Of a stretch of DNA of 64,000 bases, positions 51,281 through 61,640 are shown in pieces (position 1 is the stretch's first letter; every line of letters starts with the position of its first letter). The DNA lies in the NCBI GenBank assembly GCA_041648735.1, contig JBAZOO010000017.1:10387-74386 (forward strand). The letters run 5' to 3'. Made by a program: the position numbers and the translations under genes. The notes below the pieces were generated by a model that did no database searches, had not been told where the DNA came from, and saw only the letters and a list, made by a program, of their open reading frames with translations. This DNA comes from JBAZOO01 sp041648735. Its GTDB lineage: Bacteria; Verrucomicrobiota; Lentisphaeria; Oligosphaerales; CAITYL01.

Positions 51281-51858
51281 GCCGGCCCGACCGTGACCTG
51301 CTGAAACAGAGCCTGTTCGGCGTCGAGCTGATCTCGCCGGTGGACCACTACCGCCTCGTCGAACGCGCCATCAAATACGGCATCCTCTTCGTCGTCCTCG
51401 CCTTCACCGCCTTCTTCCTCTTCGAAGTCCTGACGAAACGGCGGATCCACCCGTTCCAGTACACCCTCGTCGGCGTGGCGCTGTGCCTGTTCTACCTCGC
51501 CCTCCTGGCCCTCTCCGAAGTGGTCGGCTTCGGCCCGGCCTACCTGGCCGGCGCGGCGGTGGCCACGCTGCTGGTCGGCTTCTACTGCGCCGGCTTCCTC
51601 GGGGGCGCCGGCCGCGGCCTGCTGGTCAGCGCCGGCCTGGCCGCCGTCTACGGCTTCCTCTACATCGTCCTCATGCTCCAGGACTACTCGCTGGTGGCCG
51701 GCACCGTCGGCCTCTTCGCCGTGCTCTTCCTCCTGATGCTCGCCACCCGCCGCGTTGACTGGTACGCCCGCGACCAGGAAAAGGGCTGACCCCGGCCAGC
51801 CTTGCGGAGTCCGCACATTCCCCCGCGGACTCCGCAAAGCCCAAAAAAAATCCCAGCC
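51281..51858 (+). repeat. 578-bp direct repeat, right copy (truncated creD)
   Basis: Identical to 46135-46712. It encodes the last 170 codons of creD without a start, so the copy is a gene fragment. Here the tRNA-Lys terminator that follows is complete, so this side represents the original chromosomal arrangement at the 3' end. Confidence 0.95.
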
Positions 51859-51875
51859 CGGAAAGGGGGCTGGGA
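51843..51875 (-). terminator. Terminator of tRNA-Lys
   Basis: On the minus strand TCCCAGCCC pairs with GGGCTGGGA around a seven-base loop and is followed by eight T residues. It lies 17 bp after the tRNA-Lys 3' end. A half copy is found at 46695-46712. Confidence 0.85.
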
Positions 51876-51892
51876 TGGCGTGGGTGGAAAAA

Positions 51893-51968
51893 TGGTGGAT
51901 CTGCTCGGACTCGAACCGAGGACCCAGTGATTAAGAGTCACTTGCTCTACCAACTGAGCTACAGATCC
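51893..51968 (-). tRNA. tRNA-Lys (anticodon CUU)
   Basis: Acceptor GGATCTG pairs with CAGATCC, D-stem GCTC with GAGC, anticodon stem AGTGA with TCACT around CTCTTAA, and T-stem CTCGG with CCGAG around TTCGAGT. CCA is encoded after discriminator A. It reads AAG. Confidence 0.96.
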
Positions 51969-52062
51969 ACGCAGGTGTTCCGCTTTCGCAAAACGGTTGC
52001 TACTATGGCACGGAACCGCCGTTTTTCAACCGTTGCCGCCCGCTTTTTTTTTCGGGCCGGCG

Positions 52063-52776
52063 TCACCAGTGCAGGATCCGGGCGACATTGGGCACGAGCG
52101 GCGTGACCAGTTGCTTGATCGCCTGGGCGTATTCCCGGATCTCGGCCTGGGCGTGGGCGGAGTCGCGCAACTTCAGGAAATGGATGAGGTTGCCCAGGTC
52201 AACCGTGGCCCAGAAGGTCGTCATCAGGTTTTGCGGGAGCACGCCGCGGGCCTGTTCGCGGCAGACGCCCATGGCCAGGAGCCGCTCGTACAGCTCCAGC
52301 CCGGCCCGGTGGTGGTCGGCGATCAGGCGGCGGCAGCCCTCCTGGTCCAGGTCGGCGCTCACCACCGACGCCTGGCGGTTGTCCGGCGCCTGGGCCCGCA
52401 GCCGTTCCGGCGTGTAGAAGCTGATCTCCTCCTCGGTGTAGCGGCGGGAGATCTCGTTGTAGGACCAGGTCCGGTGGCGGTGCCACTGGGAGCGGACAAA
52501 CAGCGGGCAATGCACGGAGAAGGTGAAGAGGACATGCTCCAACGGGCTGGTGTGCCGGTTGGCGACCAGGTACTCCAGGAGCTGCACGTCCCGTTCGTTC
52601 ATGCTCTCGCGGATCTTGCCGAAGGAGACGCGCGCGGCGTTGACGGCCGTGGTCTCCGTCCCCATGTGGTCGAGCAGCCCGACCCAGCCCTGGCCGTCAA
52701 GCACCTTCACGTGGGCGGGCGGCGGGACGTTGGCGGTCTGCAGGGTGGAGGCGGGGGTGGGGGTGGCGTCCGGCAT
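52063..52776 (-). CDS. thyX: Flavin-dependent thymidylate synthase ThyX
   Basis: ThyX makes dTMP from dUMP with FAD, NADPH and methylenetetrahydrofolate; it replaces ThyA in many anaerobes. The 237-residue enzyme has the ThyX motif with the RHR-type signature in FVRSQWHRHRTWSYNEISRRY and the flavin and substrate-binding segments SPLEHVLFTF and LMTTFWATVDLGNLIHFLKLR. The start at 52774-52776 is supported by GGAG nine bases upstream; an ATG three codons and a GTG five codons earlier are alternatives. The N-terminal 20 residues are a Pro/Ala/Thr leader not conserved in the family. Confidence 0.95.
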   Translation of the reverse strand: MPDATPTPASTLQTANVPPPAHVKVLDGQGWVGLLDHMGTETTAVNAARVSFGKIRESMNERDVQLLEYLVANRHTSPLEHVLFTFSVHCPLFVRSQWHRHRTWSYNEISRRYTEEEISFYTPERLRAQAPDNRQASVVSADLDQEGCRRLIADHHRAGLELYERLLAMGVCREQARGVLPQNLMTTFWATVDLGNLIHFLKLRDSAHAQAEIREYAQAIKQLVTPLVPNVARILHW

Positions 52777-52813
52777 GGCGGTCATCTCCACTCGCGTTCC
52801 GGCCGGGGCCGGA

Positions 52814-53065
<252 letters not shown>

Positions 53066-53130
53066 GCGGCGCGCAACTCCTGGGTGGGTTGGGGACGGCT
53101 GGGCCAGCGACGGCGGCGGCCCGTTCAAAG

Positions 53131-54372
53131 TCAGGCAATATAGCGCCGGACGACCAGAACGGAATTGATGCCGAGCATGCCGAAGGAATTGTTCAGGATC
53201 GTCTCGACCCGGACGCCGGCGCGCGGCCGGTTCAGCACCAGGTTGGGCAGGGCGCATTCGGGGTCGAGTTCGTCCACGTTGATGGTGGGATGGACGATCC
53301 CGTCCTGGAATGACGGGAGGTTGCCGGCCAGCTCGAGGACGCCGGCGGCGCCCATGGCGTGGCCGATGTAGCTTTTGGTGTTGTTGAACCAGGTCTCCGG
53401 GCAGTCGTCGCCAAAGACCTGGTGGATGGCCTGGCATTCCTGGATGTCCCCCATCTTGGTGCCGGTGGCGTGGGTGCTGACCAGGTGGATGTCGCGCGGC
53501 GCCAGCCCGGCGCGGCGGATCGCGGCCGCGATGCACTGGGCCTGACGCTCGGGATTGGGCAGGACGAAGTCGGTGGCGTCGGACATCACCGAGTAGCCGG
53601 CGAGTTCGCCGTAGATCCGGGCGCCGCGCCGTTGGGCGTCGGCGAGCCGTTCCAGGACGAAGACGCCGCCGCCCTCGGCGATGACGATGCCGTTGCGCTT
53701 GAGGTCGAACGGCCGGCTGGCCTTGGCCGGCTCCGGATGGCTGGCGAGGGCACCCTGGCTTTTGAAGCTGGCATAGATGCCGAAGGTGCGCGTGCTCTCG
53801 GAGACGCCGCCCGCCAGGGCCACGTCCACTTCCCCCAGCAGGAGCTGCTGCAACCCCTGGATGCAGCCGAGGTTGCCGGCGGCGCAGGCGGCGCCAATGG
53901 TGTAGTGCGGGCCGGTGATCCCGAGGTTGATCGTCACCTCGCCCGCCGGATTGTTGGCGACGGTGCGCGGGTTGTGGTAGTGCGACCAGAACTTGAGGTC
54001 GTAGTTGAACTGGCCGAGCTGGTGGATCTCGTTCTCCGTCTCGACGTTGCCATGCTCGGTGATGCCGAGGTAGACGCCGACGCGGGCCTTGTCGGCCCGG
54101 GCCCAGTCGAGGCCGGCGTCGCGCACCGCCTCATTGGCGGCATAGATGGCGATGGAGCCGGCCCGGGTCCCCGTGCGCAGGTCCTTGCGCTTCTGGTAGA
54201 TGAGCGGATCGAAGGCGCAGTTGCCGGCCAGCGTGTCGCCGATGTGGCGCAGATTGCAGGCGGTAACCCCCGAGACGCCGGCCAGGAGGTTCTGGCGGAA
54301 CTCGCGGAGGTTGTTCCCGTTGGGCGCGGCCAGGCCGACGCCGGTGATGACGATGCGTTCCGCTGCGGTCAT
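53131..54372 (-). CDS. Beta-ketoacyl-ACP synthase (KAS II-like)
   Basis: The 413-residue condensing enzyme has the thiolase-fold catalytic triad: Cys in GAACAAGNLGCI, His in VSTHATGTKMGD and His in NTKSYIGHAMGAAG. It starts RIVITGVGLAAPNGNN and contains GGGVFVLERLADAQRRGARIY. It elongates acyl-ACP with malonyl-ACP. The usual KAS II active-site block TACA is replaced by IGAACAAG, and the neighbouring ACP suggests a dedicated pair, as in secondary lipid or aryl polyene-like pathways. A TTATAG-type -10 element lies upstream near 54430. Confidence 0.9.
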   Translation of the reverse strand: MTAAERIVITGVGLAAPNGNNLREFRQNLLAGVSGVTACNLRHIGDTLAGNCAFDPLIYQKRKDLRTGTRAGSIAIYAANEAVRDAGLDWARADKARVGVYLGITEHGNVETENEIHQLGQFNYDLKFWSHYHNPRTVANNPAGEVTINLGITGPHYTIGAACAAGNLGCIQGLQQLLLGEVDVALAGGVSESTRTFGIYASFKSQGALASHPEPAKASRPFDLKRNGIVIAEGGGVFVLERLADAQRRGARIYGELAGYSVMSDATDFVLPNPERQAQCIAAAIRRAGLAPRDIHLVSTHATGTKMGDIQECQAIHQVFGDDCPETWFNNTKSYIGHAMGAAGVLELAGNLPSFQDGIVHPTINVDELDPECALPNLVLNRPRAGVRVETILNNSFGMLGINSVLVVRRYIA

Positions 54373-54819
54373 GGTGCCTTCTTGGATCCGGTTGGGGCGA
54401 GGCGTGTCATAGGGACTTGGATAAGGCAGATACTATAACGGCTTCCCCGCCGGATTGGAAACCGCCCCCCCCCGGCCGTCCAGCGCACCGGCAACGCGGA
54501 AACTGCGAGCAAACGCATCCTCGGCGAGCTTGCGCGGAATCCGCGGGCCGGCGTCCGCACCCGTTGAGGACGCGGCCGGAAGGCCCGGCACGCCCGCCAT
54601 TCCGGGTGTATGGTATGCCACTTCCGACCCCGGCCCCGCAACCCCCTCCCCCAACCTTGGCATTGCTGCCGCTCCCCCCGCCGGGGGCGCCGCGGCAGTC
54701 GTGCCCGTTCCCTGTTGACCAATTGCGCCAAAGCGGCGCGCGTGCCCTTGTTTGCCACCAGCCACCCACAGCCATGCCTTCCGGCCTCCGCGCCTGATGA
54801 CCACCCAAGGCAGCCAGCC
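54373..54819. other. Intergenic region between the ketosynthase and pyrG
   Basis: About 450 bp between divergent genes. The AT-rich patch TACTATAACGG near 54430 is the probable ketosynthase promoter. A GCGGAATCCGC variant of the iterated palindrome is at 54534-54544. No gene is apparent. Confidence 0.4.
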
Positions 54820-56448
<1,629 letters not shown>

Positions 56449-56460
56449 CTCCGTGACCCC

Positions 56461-57876
56461 ATGACCCTCAGCCCCCAATCCACCATGCAGTCCGAAAACC
56501 CCCGCGAATACTGCGGCCTGTGCGGCGTGAGTGGCACCGGCACCGCCTTGGACCTGACCTACGTCGGCATCCATTCCCTCCAGCACCGGGGCCAGGAGGC
56601 GGCCGGGATCATCGCCGTCTTCGACAACCGCTGCCACCTCTGGAAGGCACCGGGGCTGGTGGACGAGGTCTTCGGCCAGCTCCCGGCGCACTGGCGCACC
56701 GCCGCCATCAGCCACACCATCTCCCATGTGCGCTATTCCACCGCCGGCGCCTCCACCGCCGTCAACGCCCAGCCGCTCATGGCCAACGTCAACGGCGAAC
56801 TGGTCGGCATCGCCCACAACGGCACCATCAGCAACGCCGAGGCCTTGCGCCGCGAACTGCAAAGCGACGGCGTCATCTTCCAGACCTCCACCGACACCGA
56901 ACTGGTGCTCCACCTCGCCGCCCGCGCCCTCAAACGCTGTGGCAACCGCTTCCAGGACGCCCTGGTCGAGGCGCTCGGCCGCCTCCGCGGCGCCTACTCC
57001 CTGCTGATCATCACCCGCGACCGCCTCTTCGCCGTCCGCGACCCCCACGGCTTCCGCCCCCTCAGCATCGGCGCCTTCCCCAACGGCGGAATCATGGTCG
57101 CCAGCGAAACCATCGCCTTCGACGTGAGCGGCGCCGCCTACCGCCGCGAAGTCGAGCCCGGCGAGCTGGTCGCCTGGGATCCGGAGGGACGGGAACAGTC
57201 GCTCCGCTTCGCCAGCCGCGACCGGAAGGCCTACTGCATCTTCGAGCACGTCTACTTCGCCCGCCCCGGCAGCCGCGTCTTCGGCGACAGCGTCTACGAG
57301 ACCCGCAAGGAGTTTGGCCGCCAGCTCGCCCGCGAGGCGCCGGTCGCCGCCGACGTGATCATGCCAGTCCCCGACAGCGGCATGTACGCCGCCCTCGGCT
57401 TTGCCGAAGAGTCCGGCCTCACCTTCGACCTCGGCCTCAGCCGCAACCACTATGTCGGCCGCACCTTCATCGACCCGGGGCTCACCTCCCGCCGCATCCT
57501 CGTGCAACGCAAGATGCAGCCGATCCCCGAGGCGATCCGCGGCCGGCGCATCTGCCTGATCGAGGACAGCATCGTCCGCGGCTCCACCAGCCTCGCCCGC
57601 ATCCAGACGCTGCGCGACGCCGGGGCGCGGGAGGTCCACATGCGCGTCACCTGCCCGCCCCACCGCTTCGGCTGCTACTTCGGCATTGATTTCCCCGACC
57701 GCGACAAGCTCATCGCCAACAAGATCGCCCTGGCCAGCCTCGCCAAGCACCTCAAGCTCGACAGCCTCGCCTACCTCTCCCAGGAAGGGATGCTCCGCTG
57801 CGTCAAGGCCCATCCCGCCAGCGACTACTGCTGTGCCTGCTTCGACGGCCACTACCCCGCCGGCGCCCTCCCCTGA
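56461..57876 (+). CDS. purF: Amidophosphoribosyltransferase
   Basis: PurF makes 5-phosphoribosylamine from PRPP and glutamine, the first committed step of purine synthesis. The 471-residue protein has a short propeptide of 17 residues before the nucleophile Cys18 (YCGLCGVSG), then HSLQHRGQEAAGI, HVRYSTAG and GIAHNGTISN of the Ntn domain, and the PRPP loop in CLIEDSIVRGSTS. Four C-terminal Cys residues (RCVKAHPASDYCCACF) may hold the Fe-S cluster typical of the Bacillus-type enzyme. An ATG at 56485 is a possible shorter start. Confidence 0.96.
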   Translation: MTLSPQSTMQSENPREYCGLCGVSGTGTALDLTYVGIHSLQHRGQEAAGIIAVFDNRCHLWKAPGLVDEVFGQLPAHWRTAAISHTISHVRYSTAGASTAVNAQPLMANVNGELVGIAHNGTISNAEALRRELQSDGVIFQTSTDTELVLHLAARALKRCGNRFQDALVEALGRLRGAYSLLIITRDRLFAVRDPHGFRPLSIGAFPNGGIMVASETIAFDVSGAAYRREVEPGELVAWDPEGREQSLRFASRDRKAYCIFEHVYFARPGSRVFGDSVYETRKEFGRQLAREAPVAADVIMPVPDSGMYAALGFAEESGLTFDLGLSRNHYVGRTFIDPGLTSRRILVQRKMQPIPEAIRGRRICLIEDSIVRGSTSLARIQTLRDAGAREVHMRVTCPPHRFGCYFGIDFPDRDKLIANKIALASLAKHLKLDSLAYLSQEGMLRCVKAHPASDYCCACFDGHYPAGALP

Positions 57877-57877
57877 G

Positions 57878-58411
57878 ATGACGCCCCCCACCCCAGCCGA
57901 CAGCGAAGAGTTCGACGTCTACGACGCCGCCGGCAACCACCGCGGCCGCCGCCCCCGCCGGGAATGCCACGGCAACCCCGCGCTGATCCACCGCACCGCC
58001 CACGTGGTGGTCTTCGCCCGCGACGGCCGCCTCCTCCTCCAGAAGCGCCCAGCCCACAAGGACATCCAGCCGGGCAAGTGGGACACCGCCGTCGGCGGCC
58101 ACCTCGCCCCCGGCGAAAGCTGGGAACAGGCCGCCCGCCGCGAGCTGGCGGAGGAACTGGGCATCCCCGGCGCTGGCCTCCCCCTGGAATTCCTCTTCAC
58201 CTCCCAGATCCGCAACGAGGTCGAGTCGGAGGATGTCGGCGTCTTCGCCCTCGTCCATGACGGCCCCTTCCACCCGCCCCCCGCCGAGATTGACGAACTG
58301 CGCTTCTGGTCCACCGCCGAGCTGCGCCGCGCCCGCGGCGGCGGCCTCTTCACCCCCAGCCTCGATGCCGAACTCGACCGGCTCGCCGCCAGCGGCCGGC
58401 TCCAGCTTTGA
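57878..58411 (+). CDS. Nudix hydrolase
   Basis: The 177-residue protein has a full Nudix box, G-x5-E-x7-R-E-U-x-E-E-x-G-U, in GGHLAPGESWEQAARRELAEELGI, and the leading segments FDVYDAAGNHRGRR and AHVVVFARDGRLLLQKRPAH that place it with the YfcD/isopentenyl-diphosphate-isomerase-like subgroup. Members hydrolyse nucleoside-diphosphate derivatives. The ATG lies 1 bp after the purF stop, so it is the third gene of the pyrG-purF operon. The substrate is not predictable. Confidence 0.9.
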   Translation: MTPPTPADSEEFDVYDAAGNHRGRRPRRECHGNPALIHRTAHVVVFARDGRLLLQKRPAHKDIQPGKWDTAVGGHLAPGESWEQAARRELAEELGIPGAGLPLEFLFTSQIRNEVESEDVGVFALVHDGPFHPPPAEIDELRFWSTAELRRARGGGLFTPSLDAELDRLAASGRLQL

Positions 58412-58465
58412 ACGCCCCTCACCTTTCCCCGCCCGCCAGGGCCGCCGCGCCAGCCCGCCCGGAAA

Positions 58466-59521
58466 TCAATCGGCCAGGCTGCCGGCGAGGACACGGAGCA
58501 GCTCCGCCATCTCGGCATCGGTGCCAATGGTGATCCGCAGCCGGTCGCCGGTGCGCGGCCCCGGGAAGTGGCGGACCAGGATGCCGCCCGCCCGCAGCGC
58601 CTGGAACACCGCGGCGGCCGGGCGCGGCGGCCGGACGAACAGGAAATTGCTCTCCGAGGGGATGACCTCGCAGCCCAGCCGCGCCAGTTCGGCGCTGGTG
58701 CGCTCGCGGGTCGCCTTCACCTTCGCCACCGTCGCCCGCAGATGGGCCTGGTCGCGCAAGGCCGCCGTGCCCAGGAGCTGGGTCAGCAGGCTGAGGTTGT
58801 AGGAATCCTTGACCTTCAGCATCTCGGCGACCAGCTCCGGCCGCGCATAGGCCAGCCCCAGCCGCAGGCCGGCGAGGGAATAGCTCTTGGAGAAGGTCCG
58901 GGAGACGACGACGTTCGGGTACTGCTTCACGAAGTCCAGGCAGTTGTCGGCCGCGAAGTCCGCATAGGCCTCGTCAATCCAGACGACGCCGCGGAAGTCG
59001 CGGCAGAGCTGGTGCATCCGTTCCCGGGGGAAGCTGTTGCCGGTGGGGGCGTTGGGACGGGCCAGGAAGAGCAGCGGCGCATCACCGGCCTGTTCCGCCA
59101 GGTCGTCCGGCAGCCCAAAGGCCGGCTCCAGCGGCACCGGCCGCGGCACCGCCCCCTGGAGGTCGGCCAGGACCGGGTAGAGGGAATAGCTCGGCTCCGT
59201 GAAGGCCAGCGCCGCCCCTTGGTCCACGAAAGTGCGGGTGCCGATGGTCAGCAGGTCGTCCGAACCATTGCCCGCCAGCACCCACTCCGGCCCCGGCAGC
59301 CCCGCCAGCGCCGCCGCCAGCGTGCGCAACTCCAGGGCGACGGGATCCGGGTAGAGCCGCAGCCGCTCCGCCGCCAGCCCCGCCAGCGCCGCCGCCACGG
59401 CCGGCGACGGCGGATAGGGGTTCTCGTTGGTGTTCAACTTGATGTAGTGGCGATCCCGCGGCTGCTCCCCGGGGACGTAGCCGGCAACGGCGCGGATCGC
59501 GGAACGGGCATAATTCGACAT
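58466..59521 (-). CDS. hisC: Histidinol-phosphate aminotransferase
   Basis: HisC transaminates imidazole-acetol phosphate in histidine synthesis. The 351-residue PLP enzyme has IKLNTNENPYPPSPAVAAAL near the N-terminus, AGNGSDDLL, LARPNAPTGN, WIDEAYADFA and the PLP-binding Lys in SRTFSKSYSLAGLRLGLAYA. This is the family pattern, although some members act on other aromatic or aliphatic amino acids. The start ATG 59519-59521 has AAGG upstream. A GCGGACTCCGC motif lies in the leader at 59580-59590. The remaining gap to the IclR gene holds no other gene. Confidence 0.9.
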   Translation of the reverse strand: MSNYARSAIRAVAGYVPGEQPRDRHYIKLNTNENPYPPSPAVAAALAGLAAERLRLYPDPVALELRTLAAALAGLPGPEWVLAGNGSDDLLTIGTRTFVDQGAALAFTEPSYSLYPVLADLQGAVPRPVPLEPAFGLPDDLAEQAGDAPLLFLARPNAPTGNSFPRERMHQLCRDFRGVVWIDEAYADFAADNCLDFVKQYPNVVVSRTFSKSYSLAGLRLGLAYARPELVAEMLKVKDSYNLSLLTQLLGTAALRDQAHLRATVAKVKATRERTSAELARLGCEVIPSESNFLFVRPPRPAAAVFQALRAGGILVRHFPGPRTGDRLRITIGTDAEMAELLRVLAGSLAD

Positions 59522-59712
59522 GGCAGTACCTTCAACTTCGGCGGCAACCCCAAAGACAACCGGAAATGTACCACCGCCTGCGGACTCCGCACGCCCCCCG
59601 CCGCCGGTGGCCGGGGGGGCTTCCATAACTAAGGGGTTCCAACTCTTCCGTTTCATGCCCGACTCCAGCTTCCCCCATTCCGCGAACCGTCCCGTGGCCG
59701 CCATCCGCCGGT

Positions 59713-60519
59713 TCACACGGCACCGCCGCCGGCCGGCGGCGCCCAGCCCCACCGCCGTTCAATGTCTGCCGCCGCCAGGCGCAGCTCCTCCACCAGCCGC
59801 TTCTCCTGAACGGGAGTTAACCGCGGCAGCGGCAGGGAAATCCCCAGCGCGGCGCGGACCTCGCCGGAGGCGTCCCGCACCGGCACGGCCAGCGCGGCGA
59901 CATGCTCCCCGGCCTCCTCCCGGCAGATGGCGAGCCCCCGCCGGCGAATCCCGTCAAGCTGGCGCAGCAGCGTGGCGCGGTCGCACACGCTGTTCGGCCC
60001 GTGCGGCACCAGTTCAAGGCTGTTCACGAGGTGTTCGCGCTGAGTCGGCTCCAGGTACGCCAGCAGCAGCTTGCCGGTAGCCATGACGTGCAGCCGCTTC
60101 GCCCCGTATGAACCGCCCGCCCCCAGCATCAGCGTCCGCTCAGCGCGCCGCTCCGCCAGCGGCATCAACGTCCGCCCGCGCAGCTCGGCCAGCAGCACAT
60201 ACTCGCCCACGGTCCGGGACAAGCTCTCGACCCGCTCCTTCGCCGCCACCGCCAAGCCGTTCAGCCCCATCCACTGCTGGACGAATGAGAGCATGGCGGG
60301 ACCAAGGCTGTAGGGACGGCTGCGGCCGTCCTGAAGCACCCACTGGCGGGCCTGCAGCGTGCGCACCAGGCTCTGCGCCGTCTGCGGCGGCAGCCCCAAC
60401 GCCGCGGCCAGTGCCGAGAGGGTCAACCCCTCGGGGTGAGCCGCCAGCGCCTGGAGAATGTCCAACGCCCGATCAACGGACTGGATGGTGCGCATGGGGT
60501 TTTCCGCTGAACGTGTCAT
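59713..60519 (-). CDS. IclR-family transcriptional regulator
   Basis: The 268-residue protein starts with the IclR winged helix (TIQSVDRALDILQALAAHPE, LTLSALAAALGLPPQTAQSLVRTLQARQWV) and has the C-terminal effector domain with HVMATGKLLLAYL, GIRRRGLAICREEAGEHVAALAVPVRD and ALGISLPLPRL. The start codon is taken as ATG 60519; an upstream TTG (60546) or the ATG at 60495 are possible. It is divergent from a two-gene Fe-S operon, and the 19-bp inverted repeat at that operon's transcription start is the natural operator. The effector is unknown. Confidence 0.9.
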   Translation of the reverse strand: MTRSAENPMRTIQSVDRALDILQALAAHPEGLTLSALAAALGLPPQTAQSLVRTLQARQWVLQDGRSRPYSLGPAMLSFVQQWMGLNGLAVAAKERVESLSRTVGEYVLLAELRGRTLMPLAERRAERTLMLGAGGSYGAKRLHVMATGKLLLAYLEPTQREHLVNSLELVPHGPNSVCDRATLLRQLDGIRRRGLAICREEAGEHVAALAVPVRDASGEVRAALGISLPLPRLTPVQEKRLVEELRLAAADIERRWGWAPPAGGGAV

Positions 60520-60604
60520 CGCCGCAACCGGATTCTCCTGCTGCAATCCGGTCTAATGTAATGAAGCAAACGCCGGCCGCGAGCACCGCGGCGGTGCGGC
60601 GGAC

Positions 60605-60633
60605 TTGACGCCGCTCCCTCCGCGCGCTATACT
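60605..60633 (+). promoter_or_regulatory. Promoter of the Fe-S operon
   Basis: TTGACG (60605-60610), 17 bp, TATACT (60628-60633). Overlapping TATAAT at 60633-60638 is spaced too far (22 bp). The predicted start of transcription is inside the inverted repeat that follows. Confidence 0.7.
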
Positions 60634-60640
60634 ATAATTA

Positions 60641-60667
60641 TGTCGTACATTATACGACAATGTCGTA
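60641..60667. promoter_or_regulatory. Inverted-repeat operator with a third half-site
   Basis: TGTCGTA-CATTA-TACGACA (60641-60659) is a perfect 7-bp inverted repeat, followed two bases later by a further half-site TGTCGTA (60661-60667). It covers the transcription start region of the Fe-S operon and is only 120 bp from the divergent IclR gene. Confidence 0.7.
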
Positions 60668-60689
60668 TTTCAACCCGGAAAGAGGCACC

Positions 60690-61622
60690 ATGAGCACCCA
60701 GGAACTCACCGCCAAGCTCCGCGAACGCGCCACCCAAGCCCGCGCCGACCTCGTCGGCATCGCCCCCAGCGACCGCTTCAACGGACTTCCCGCCGACAAG
60801 GATCCGCGCTCCATCTTCCCCGAATGCCGCTCCGTCGTCGTACTCGGCCGGCGCGTCCTCCGCGGCACCCTCCGCGGCGTCGAGGAAGGCACCAATTTCG
60901 GCAGCACCTACGGCACCTTCGGCTACCAGTGGCTCGAGGACAACTTCCTGGCCCAGACCACCTACGACGTCACCTGCCACATCGAAAACCTCGGCTATGA
61001 GGCCGTCCCCCTCTTCGGCTATGCCGAGGAAGGCATGCCCAAGGGCCGTCCCGTCGCCCCCGGCAAGCCCGCGCCCAACATCATCCTGGACGTGAACTAC
61101 GCCGCGCAGGCCGCGGGCCTGGGGGAAACCGGCCTCGGCGACTTCTTCATCACCCCGCGCTTCGGCACCCGCCAGCGCTTCGCCCTCATCCTGACCGACG
61201 CCGAACTGACCCCCGATCCGGTGGCCGAAAAATCCATCTGCCGCGACTGCGGCGCCTGCATCCGCGCCTGCCCCCTCGGCGGCATCCGCGCCGACCGCCT
61301 CAAGACCGCCGGCGTACCCGGCCATGAACGGCAGGTCGTCGAACTGGACCTCGAGATCTGCAACGCCTGCCCCAACGGCGCCATGCGCAAGCCCGGCCGC
61401 GGCGCGCGTCCGGACCGCCTCGCCGCCGCCTGCGGCCGCGCCTGCGCCATCCAGCTCGAACAAGGCGGAAAGTGCGAAAACCGCTTCGCCCAGCCCTTCC
61501 GCAAGCGCACCCCCTGGGCGCTCGACCTGCTCCGCCGGCCCATCCCGGCAGACGCCGCCCCGCATCCCGCCGACACCGGGTGTGACAAAAGCTTCGACCG
61601 CATTGGCCAAGGCCGGGCATAA
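60690..61622 (+). CDS. Fe-S protein, epoxyqueuosine reductase/reductive-dehalogenase-like
   Basis: The 310-residue protein has the N-terminal region of QueG/reductive-dehalogenase-like enzymes (DLVGIAPSDRF, PECRSVVVLGRRV, NLGYEAVPLFGY, AAQAAGLGETGLGDFFITPRFGTRQRFALILTDAEL), then a [4Fe-4S] motif CRDCGACIRACPLGGI and a second cysteine group (LEICNACPNGAM). The C-terminus is short, so it is not a complete QueG. ATG 60690 follows GGAAAGAGG at a good distance. It is co-transcribed with the related gene 18 bp downstream. A role in anaerobic redox chemistry of a regulated substrate is likely, but nothing more precise can be said. Confidence 0.85.
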   Translation: MSTQELTAKLRERATQARADLVGIAPSDRFNGLPADKDPRSIFPECRSVVVLGRRVLRGTLRGVEEGTNFGSTYGTFGYQWLEDNFLAQTTYDVTCHIENLGYEAVPLFGYAEEGMPKGRPVAPGKPAPNIILDVNYAAQAAGLGETGLGDFFITPRFGTRQRFALILTDAELTPDPVAEKSICRDCGACIRACPLGGIRADRLKTAGVPGHERQVVELDLEICNACPNGAMRKPGRGARPDRLAAACGRACAIQLEQGGKCENRFAQPFRKRTPWALDLLRRPIPADAAPHPADTGCDKSFDRIGQGRA

Positions 61623-61640
61623 CCGAAAGGCGCATTCCCC

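Noticed and set aside
46135..51858. A composite transposon bounded by long repeats
   Set aside because: The 578-bp repeats are pieces of a chromosomal gene, not insertion sequences, and no intact transposase lies between them.
46713..51968. A genomic island integrated into tRNA-Lys
   Set aside because: The tRNA 3' end faces the mosaic, but no second copy of the tRNA end is found at the other side and no integrase is present; the duplicated sequence is creD instead.
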